Positions 16,033 through 19,737 of a stretch of DNA of 19,737 bases are shown piece after piece. The stretch's first letter is position 1; every line of letters begins with the position of its first letter. A model generated the notes under the pieces. That model was not told where the DNA came from. It worked only from the letters and a program-made list of their open reading frames with translations, and searched no databases. The position numbers were made by a program, and so were the translations under genes. Source of the DNA: PNAI01 sp035501735 (GTDB lineage: Bacteria; Pseudomonadota; Alphaproteobacteria; Rhizobiales; Xanthobacteraceae); NCBI GenBank assembly GCA_035501735.1, contig DATJVR010000077.1, positions 1-19,737 of the forward strand, given 5' to 3'.

Positions 16033-16533
16033 ATGGAACGAACGCGGCCAAAGACACATCTTTTGCGGGCGACGCGGCGCGAATTTCTGCGCGCGGTGGG
16101 ACGTGTGGCGGGCGGCATCGGCCTTATATCTGTCGTTACCGTCCGGCCCACATCGGCGACGCCGGACACGATGAACAAGGCGATTCGGGGCGTGATCGGC
16201 GAAGCGCCGGTGCGCACCGGCAAGATCACGCTCGACGTGCCAGCGCTGGTGGAAAACGGCAACGCCATTCCGCTTAGCGTGTCGGTCGACAGTCCGATGA
16301 CGGAGGCCGCGTATGTCAGACGCGTGCATGTCTTCAACGAAAAGAATCCGCAGCCCTATGTGGCGACCTTCCACTTCAGCCCGCGCTCAGGCCGCGCCAA
16401 GGTCTCGACCCGCATCCGGCTTGCGGATTCGCAGAAACTGGTCGCGATCGCTGAACTGAGCGACGGCTCGTTCTGGAGCGACAGCGTCGATGTCGTCGTT
16501 ACGCTGGCCGCATGCCTCGAGGAGCCTCGCTGA
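16033..16533 (+). CDS. soxY: SoxY, sulfur-compound carrier protein with atypical C-terminus
   Basis: A 166-residue covalent carrier of the Sox pathway. Tat signal 'TRREFLR' has Arg15-Arg16, followed by a hydrophobic stretch to about residue 42. The immunoglobulin-like carrier domain ends with 'AELSDGSFWSDSVDVVVTL'. The textbook carrier arm ends in GGCGG with the cysteine near the very end. Here Cys161 sits in AACLEEPR, five residues from the terminus. The reading frame is clean and no alternative frame restores GGCGG. ATG 16033 was chosen; a TTG at 16027 directly abuts the soxX stop and is the alternative. The stop overlaps the soxZ start (TGATG). Confidence 0.88.
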   Translation: MERTRPKTHLLRATRREFLRAVGRVAGGIGLISVVTVRPTSATPDTMNKAIRGVIGEAPVRTGKITLDVPALVENGNAIPLSVSVDSPMTEAAYVRRVHVFNEKNPQPYVATFHFSPRSGRAKVSTRIRLADSQKLVAIAELSDGSFWSDSVDVVVTLAACLEEPR

Positions 16534-16853
16534 TGGCGCGCGCGCTCGTCAATGTACCGACAAGGGCCAAACGCGGCCAGGTGATCGAGATCAAGGCGCT
16601 GATCTCGCATCCGATGGAGACCGGGTATCGGCCTGACATCAATGGCAAGCCCTATCCACGCGACATCATCAACAAGTTCATTTGCACCTATAACAGCACG
16701 GAAGTTTTCCGCGCCGACTTGCATCCAGCGATTTCGGCGAACCCGTTCCTGTCGTTTTTCACGGTCGCAACCGAGAGCGGCACGCTTACGCTGACATGGA
16801 CGGACGACGGCGGACAATTATACGTCGAAAAAGCCAATATCATCGTCGAATGA
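16533..16853 (+). CDS. soxZ: SoxZ, partner of the SoxY carrier
   Basis: This 106-residue SoxZ has the family blocks 'ISHPMETGYRPD' and 'INKFICTYNSTEVFRADL', and 'NPFLSFFTVATESGTLTLTW' near the C-terminus. It has no signal peptide, as expected, because SoxZ is exported bound to Tat-targeted SoxY. The ATG shares one base with the soxY stop, and the soxA ATG overlaps its own stop by four bases (ATGA), so translation of Y, Z and A is probably coupled. Length is normal. Confidence 0.95.
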   Translation: MARALVNVPTRAKRGQVIEIKALISHPMETGYRPDINGKPYPRDIINKFICTYNSTEVFRADLHPAISANPFLSFFTVATESGTLTLTWTDDGGQLYVEKANIIVE

Positions 16854-17638
16854 GCGTCGCCGCCGATCGATTGGTTGCCGGCGGATTTTTTCTGCTGTTT
16901 GCATTTTCGGTCGCGCTTGCAGCGGAAATTCCCCGCGGCGAGCGGCGCTCGGGCTACGCGTTCATGGGCCGCGAGACCCAGGCCATGCAGGACGACCGCA
17001 CGACCAATCCGGGCATGCTTTGGGTGCTCGAGGGCGAGGCGATGTGGGATCGCAAGGAGGGCGCGGCAAAACGCTCCTGTGCGCAGTGTCACGGCAATGC
17101 CGCCAAGAGCATGAAGGGTGTCGCGGCGCGCTATCCTGCGTTTGATGCCAAGCTCCACTGGCCCGTCGATCTGGCGCAGCGGATCAACATCTGCCGGACC
17201 GCGCGACAGCGGGCATCGCCGCTTGCCTACGAAAGCAAGGAGCTGTTGGCGCTGACGGCGTATGTTGCCGCGCAATCGCAGGGCAGCAAGATTGCTCCGC
17301 CGAGCGACAAGCGGCTCACGCCATTCCGCAGCGCCGGTCGCGACTTCTTCAATCTCCGCCAAGGCCAGCTCAATCTCTCGTGCGCGCAATGCCACGACGA
17401 CAATTGGCGCGGGCGCCTGGCCGGATCGGCGATTACGCAGGCGCATCCGACCGGCTATCCGCTCTATCGCCTGGAATGGCAGACCATGGGTTCGCTGCAG
17501 CGGCGCATGCGCAACTGCCTGATCGGCATGCGAGCGGAGCCGTTCGAATACGGCGCGCCGAACTATGTCGCGCTTGAGCTTTACATGATGTGGCGGGCGC
17601 GTGGATTGCCGATGGACAGCCCGGCCGTGCGGCCGTGA
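16850..17638 (+). CDS. soxA: SoxA, dihaem cytochrome c of the SoxAX complex
   Basis: A 262-residue catalytic cytochrome. A signal peptide spans about residues 1-25 with AxA-like cleavage near 'VALAAEIP'. Two haem motifs CAQCH lie at 77-81 and 178-182. Cys223 in 'RNCLIGMRAEP' matches the cysteine that becomes a persulfide haem ligand in characterised SoxA, and 'RINICR' (Cys115) is conserved. This is the dihaem form known from Rhodovulum and Paracoccus. Together with SoxX it would load sulfur onto SoxY. In standard operons soxB and soxCD follow soxA; here no gene follows for more than 200 bases. Confidence 0.93.
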   Translation: MSVAADRLVAGGFFLLFAFSVALAAEIPRGERRSGYAFMGRETQAMQDDRTTNPGMLWVLEGEAMWDRKEGAAKRSCAQCHGNAAKSMKGVAARYPAFDAKLHWPVDLAQRINICRTARQRASPLAYESKELLALTAYVAAQSQGSKIAPPSDKRLTPFRSAGRDFFNLRQGQLNLSCAQCHDDNWRGRLAGSAITQAHPTGYPLYRLEWQTMGSLQRRMRNCLIGMRAEPFEYGAPNYVALELYMMWRARGLPMDSPAVRP

Positions 17639-17884
17639 GCGTGCGCTGTTGGTCAATGCGATCCACCAGCGGCTGATCGGAAGACGATTCCAATACATGG
17701 CGCTCTCGCGGTTCCGCGATCTACGATCGGCTGGACAACGCGCCTATATGAGCCTTCGCCGGATCCCGATGTGATTGTTATTTGTGATAAAATTACTCGC
17801 GCCTCAATACTACTGCGATTATTTGCCACGTTCAATTTTTGCGCGATACAACGCATGAGGAATGATCTCGATAACGACCGCTCG
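17639..17884. other. Intergenic breakpoint region after soxA
   Basis: No intact gene is visible between the soxA stop and the zinc-ribbon pseudogene. A 25-codon frame at 17697 has no support. The only recognisable content is the 60-base remnant of an fcs 3' end. No soxB-like protein sequence, transposase or clear inverted-repeat insertion end was seen. Confidence 0.6.
17741..17800 (+). repeat. Direct repeat copy B, remnant of a CoA ligase (fcs) 3' end
   Basis: Aligned without gaps to 10993-11052, with seven mismatches in 60. Translated in the matching frame it reads RLYEPSPDPDVIVI against RLYAPSPDPDVIVI in the intact gene. Of the three mismatches inside the coding part two are silent and one gives Ala to Glu, which suggests it once evolved as coding sequence. 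The stop TGA has become TGT, and upstream of 17741 the resemblance vanishes. It is therefore the tail of a lost or displaced fcs paralogue. Confidence 0.85.
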
Positions 17885-18069
17885 ATGGAGAGGAATTATG
17901 GTTCCGGAGTAAAAATCATAATCCGCTAGGTCGTCCTCTGTGTTCCAAGTGCGGTTCTGTTACATTGCTTATGCGCGTAGAACGCGAAACATCGGAACGA
18001 TCGAAGCACACATTTGAATGCCCGAAGTGTAAGCACCTCGAAACTGCCGTGGTGCAGGAAAAAAGCTGA
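17885..18069 (+). pseudogene. Small zinc-ribbon protein, frameshifted
   Basis: A two-part frame. ATG 17885 opens a short frame (MERNYGSGVK) that meets a stop after 14 codons. The frame that becomes open at the A-run carries a zinc ribbon: CSKC, then CPKC about 25 residues later, ending EKS at 18069. One extra A in the five-A run at 17911-17915 would fuse both into a 61-residue protein. Small proteins of this kind, with CxxC...CxxC, are common in Bradyrhizobium-type genomes and have no known function. Either the gene is broken or the homopolymer was miscounted in sequencing. Confidence 0.6.
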
Positions 18070-18121
18070 ATTAACACATTCTGCTTGAATAATGTCGCGC
18101 GCTCGAAGGATGCCACGGGGC

Positions 18122-18295
18122 ATGAAGTTAAGCGCAAATGAATACCGAAACCGGGCGGACGAGTGTGAGAAACGAGCGGCGCACACCAAAGATCTGGATG
18201 TTAAGACGCATTATCTGGAGCTATCAAAATCCTGGAGATTCCTGGCGGAACAAGCGGAGTTAATGGAAAAAGAAAAGAAAAAATCATCATCTTAG
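18122..18295 (+). CDS. Small conserved hypothetical protein, charged helical
   Basis: A 57-residue protein from ATG 18122; in-frame ATGs at 18092 and 18110 would lengthen it by 10 or 4 residues. It reads 'MKLSANEYRNRADECEKRA' and continues as an amphipathic charged helix ending in a Lys/Ser tail. I recognise it as a type of short protein frequent in Bradyrhizobium and Rhodopseudomonas, with unknown function. It has no signal peptide or membrane segment. It lies between a broken zinc-ribbon gene and an XRE regulator, so it may be part of an accessory patch. Confidence 0.65.
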   Translation: MKLSANEYRNRADECEKRAAHTKDLDVKTHYLELSKSWRFLAEQAELMEKEKKKSSS

Positions 18296-18352
18296 CTACG
18301 TACAGTTAGCATCCGATCGCTGTCCGAGCGTGGCAATAGCAAGTTTGCATCG

Positions 18353-18769
18353 ATGACAAAGAAGGTTCCTGACTCTACCGATAAGCATGTTGGCAGCCGG
18401 GTACGAATGCGCCGGTTGATGCTTGGCATGAGCCAAGGGAAGCTCGCGGATGCCATTGGCTTGACCTTTCAGCAGGTACAAAAATACGAGAAAGGCACCA
18501 ACCGCATGGGCGCGAGCCGACTTCAGCAGATCGCACACGTTCTGCAAGTGCCGGTGCCATTCTTCTTCGAGGGCATTCCAGAACACCGGGCAGTCGGATT
18601 GTCAGAAGCTCCATCGCCTGCTTATGTGTCCGAGTTCCTGTCGACCTCCGATGGTTTCGCTCTCACCAAAGCCTTCGTGCGGATCAAGGATGCCAAACTG
18701 CGTCGTAGCATAGTCAATCTCATCGTAGATATTGCTGACACGTTATTGAGCCTTCGAGTGAAGCGATGA
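18353..18769 (+). CDS. XRE-family helix-turn-helix transcriptional regulator
   Basis: A 138-residue cytoplasmic regulator. The HTH_3 domain spans about residues 13-67, with 'RMRRLMLGMSQGKLADAIG' forming the first helices and 'LTFQQVQKYEKGTNRM' the recognition helix, followed by 'SRLQQIAHVLQVPVPFFFEG'. The C-terminal half is a short helical tail, probably for dimerisation. This architecture is widespread in rhizobia, usually in many paralogous copies, and targets are generally unknown. No partner toxin or phage gene is next to it. Its stop overlaps the ATG of a truncated substrate-binding protein remnant. Confidence 0.87.
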   Translation: MTKKVPDSTDKHVGSRVRMRRLMLGMSQGKLADAIGLTFQQVQKYEKGTNRMGASRLQQIAHVLQVPVPFFFEGIPEHRAVGLSEAPSPAYVSEFLSTSDGFALTKAFVRIKDAKLRRSIVNLIVDIADTLLSLRVKR

Positions 18770-18831
18770 GACGGCGTGATTTCATCAAAGTGATTGGCTG
18801 GTCGGCCTGCTTCCGTCGCTTGCAGGCCTAA
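18766..18831 (+). pseudogene. 5' scrap of a Tat-type substrate-binding protein gene
   Basis: Twenty-one codons reading MRRRDFIKVIGWSACF and then stopping. MRRRxFI followed by a hydrophobic stretch is the start of the very common rhizobial ABC substrate-binding proteins that open with a twin-arginine signal. Only this signal-like start remains. It could be a chance match, since it is short and overlaps the XRE stop. Confidence 0.35.
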
Positions 18832-18862
18832 CCATAGGCTAGGCCATCCCAAGTGGCTCCTG

Positions 18863-19027
18863 CTATTTCTTCAGTCCGGCGACCCTGGCGGCAGCGTCCC
18901 ATTTGACGGTCTCGCGCGCGATGAGCTTGGCAAACTCATCCGGTGAACCTCCGAGCAGCTCAAAACCTGAGGCCTGAAGTTTGCTGGCGACCCCAAATCT
19001 TCTGCTATCCACAAACTCGCCGGCCGA
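18863..19027 (-). pseudogene. 3' remnant of a TctC/Bug-type substrate-binding protein gene
   Basis: The minus strand reads 'FGVASKLQASGFELLGGSPD' followed by 'EFAKLIARETVKWDAAARV' and AGLKK, then stops. This is the characteristic C-terminus of Bug-family (tripartite tricarboxylate transporter) binding proteins: a GFE block, a G-S-P-E-EF block and a final KWAxxxxxAGxK block. An in-frame stop at 19028-19030 ends the open frame upstream, and no further TctC-like sequence is seen, so roughly 54 of about 325 residues survive. Confidence 0.6.
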
Positions 19028-19234
19028 TTACCCATCTTTTGGAGCATTACGGACATCGATGTGGATTCATTCCTGAAAGCGTCGATCTTCGGCGTGGCAT
19101 CGCGAGCGGCACGCAGTGGCTCAACAATCTGCACGAAGGACGAAACAGGCTTACTTCTTCAATACCGGCACGATAATAATTCAGCTCGACTCATTATCGA
19201 ATAGGGCACAAGCTACGTTGATAAAAGGATCGCT

Positions 19235-19483
19235 ATGACCAGTGTCTTGTCCGACGAAGAAGTGAGCCGCCAGATCCTTGACATTTTCATGCGCAACAAG
19301 ACGCCTGCGAATGGCGTCTTGCGACGCATCAATTTTTTCGATGTTCGCGACGGTGATTTTCAGCGCGGCATCAACCGAGCGGTGGCGAACAAGTGGATCA
19401 CGCTCCACCTGCACGATCGTTACCGCTATATCCTCACAGAGGAGGGGTATGCGGCGTGTCGGATGGTCGCGGCGCCCGATTGA
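19235..19483 (+). CDS. Small hypothetical protein
   Basis: An 82-residue protein starting at ATG 19235, with AAAGGA upstream at good spacing. It reads 'MTSVLSDEEVSRQILDIFMR', and the C-terminus has 'KWITLHLHDRYRYILTEEGY', which looks like the last helix and wing of a small winged-helix fold. I do not recognise the family. It has no signal peptide, membrane segment or cysteine cluster. It is convergent with rpsU. The winged-helix idea is a guess from the pattern of helix then aromatic hairpin then 'LTEEG'. Confidence 0.65.
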   Translation: MTSVLSDEEVSRQILDIFMRNKTPANGVLRRINFFDVRDGDFQRGINRAVANKWITLHLHDRYRYILTEEGYAACRMVAAPD

Positions 19484-19552
19484 GGTTCGCGCAGGACTAA
19501 TTCGGACGGAATTTATTGCAGATCGGCAGGATGGCCAGCGGGCCGCGACCGT

Positions 19553-19737
19553 TCAAAACCGGGGTGGCCGCGGAGCTGGCCGGTCCGTCCCTGATGGTTT
19601 AGCGCCTGCTCGTGCTGCCAGCAGCTTTTTCTTGCGCGGGTCGGCAATGAGGCCTTCGCGCTGTGCCTGTTTGCGGGCCTGCTTGCGTGCGCGACGGATC
19701 GCCTCGGCCTTTTCGCGCGTCGAGCGTTCGGACGGTT
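19553..19737 (-). CDS. rpsU: 30S ribosomal protein S21, partial (5' part beyond window)
   Basis: The frame enters from the right edge and encodes the last 60 or so residues. It begins with 'PSERSTREKAEAIRRARKQA' and 'RKQAQREGL', the basic helix typical of S21 near its C-terminal half. After this it has an Ala/Lys/Pro-rich tail ending RPPRF, as seen in the extended S21 of many Hyphomicrobiales. S21 sits on the 30S platform and helps initiation. The start and first helix lie outside the window. This housekeeping gene marks a return to core genome after the degraded patch. Confidence 0.85.
   Translation of the reverse strand, partial: PSERSTREKAEAIRRARKQARKQAQREGLIADPRKKKLLAARAGAKPSGTDRPAPRPPRF

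Noticed and set aside
16688..17698. 336-codon minus-strand frame
   Set aside because: Antisense to soxZ and soxA, both strongly supported; no family resemblance.
17697..17774. 25-codon frame overlapping repeat copy B
   Set aside because: It is out of phase with the recognisable fcs-derived peptide and has no ribosome-binding site.
18871..19134. 87-codon minus-strand frame
   Set aside because: The TctC-like C-terminus is in a different minus frame. This frame shows nothing recognisable.
17639..19234. Possible insertion sequence or transposon
   Set aside because: Direct repeats and gene scraps suggest past mobility, but no transposase fragment and no paired terminal inverted repeats were found.
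1..19737. tRNA, rRNA, riboswitch or CRISPR array
   Set aside because: No cloverleaf-like conserved blocks, rRNA segments or regularly spaced repeats were noticed by eye on either strand. A covariance-model search was not possible.

Overview
The window looks like GC-rich alphaproteobacterial DNA, most likely from Hyphomicrobiales (Bradyrhizobium, Rhodopseudomonas or Xanthobacteraceae relatives). The reasons are the codon use, the rhizobial-type S21 ribosomal protein at the right edge, the small Bradyrhizobium-like orphan proteins at 17.9-18.8 kb, and two metabolic modules common in that group. The genus is an inference; nothing in the window fixes it.

Region 1 (1-236) holds the interior of an HD-domain phosphohydrolase gene. 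It loses its family match abruptly and runs straight into the 3' end of the next, convergent gene.

Region 2 (237-11037) is a divergent catabolic locus. On the minus strand a five-gene ABC uptake operon of the branched-chain amino acid class reads SBP - livH - livM - livG - livF, with one-base or four-base overlaps among the last four genes. On the plus strand a MarR regulator is followed by a bifunctional enoyl-CoA hydratase/3-hydroxyacyl-CoA dehydrogenase, a thiolase and a feruloyl-CoA synthase-like ligase. Together these suggest uptake of a hydroxycinnamate such as ferulate or p-coumarate, activation to the CoA ester, and CoA-dependent beta-oxidative removal of an acetyl unit to give a benzoyl-CoA-type product. 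A 7-7-7 inverted repeat in the divergent promoter region is a good candidate MarR operator.

Region 3 (11313-13933) encodes a two-subunit molybdenum hydroxylase of the isoquinoline 1-oxidoreductase type. It has a [2Fe-2S] subunit and a Tat-exported molybdopterin subunit; the substrate is unknown.

Region 4 (13987-17638) is a periplasmic sulfur-oxidation unit: flavocytochrome c sulfide dehydrogenase (fccA, fccB) followed by soxX, soxY, soxZ and soxA in tightly packed or overlapping order. No soxB or soxCD follows soxA. The SoxY carrier cysteine lies in a C-terminus unlike the textbook GGCGG arm.

Region 5 (17639-19737) is low-density and degraded. A 60-nt near-copy of the 3' end of the CoA ligase gene sits about 100 nt after soxA, so regions 3 and 4 are bracketed by imperfect direct repeats about 6.7 kb apart. 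Beyond it lie a frameshifted zinc-ribbon gene, a small conserved-looking protein, an XRE regulator, scraps of two substrate-binding protein genes, a small hypothetical gene, and the 3' part of rpsU running off the edge. The most notable signals are this bracketing repeat, the sox operon ending at soxA, and the unusual SoxY tail. No RNA genes, CRISPR array or transposase gene were seen.
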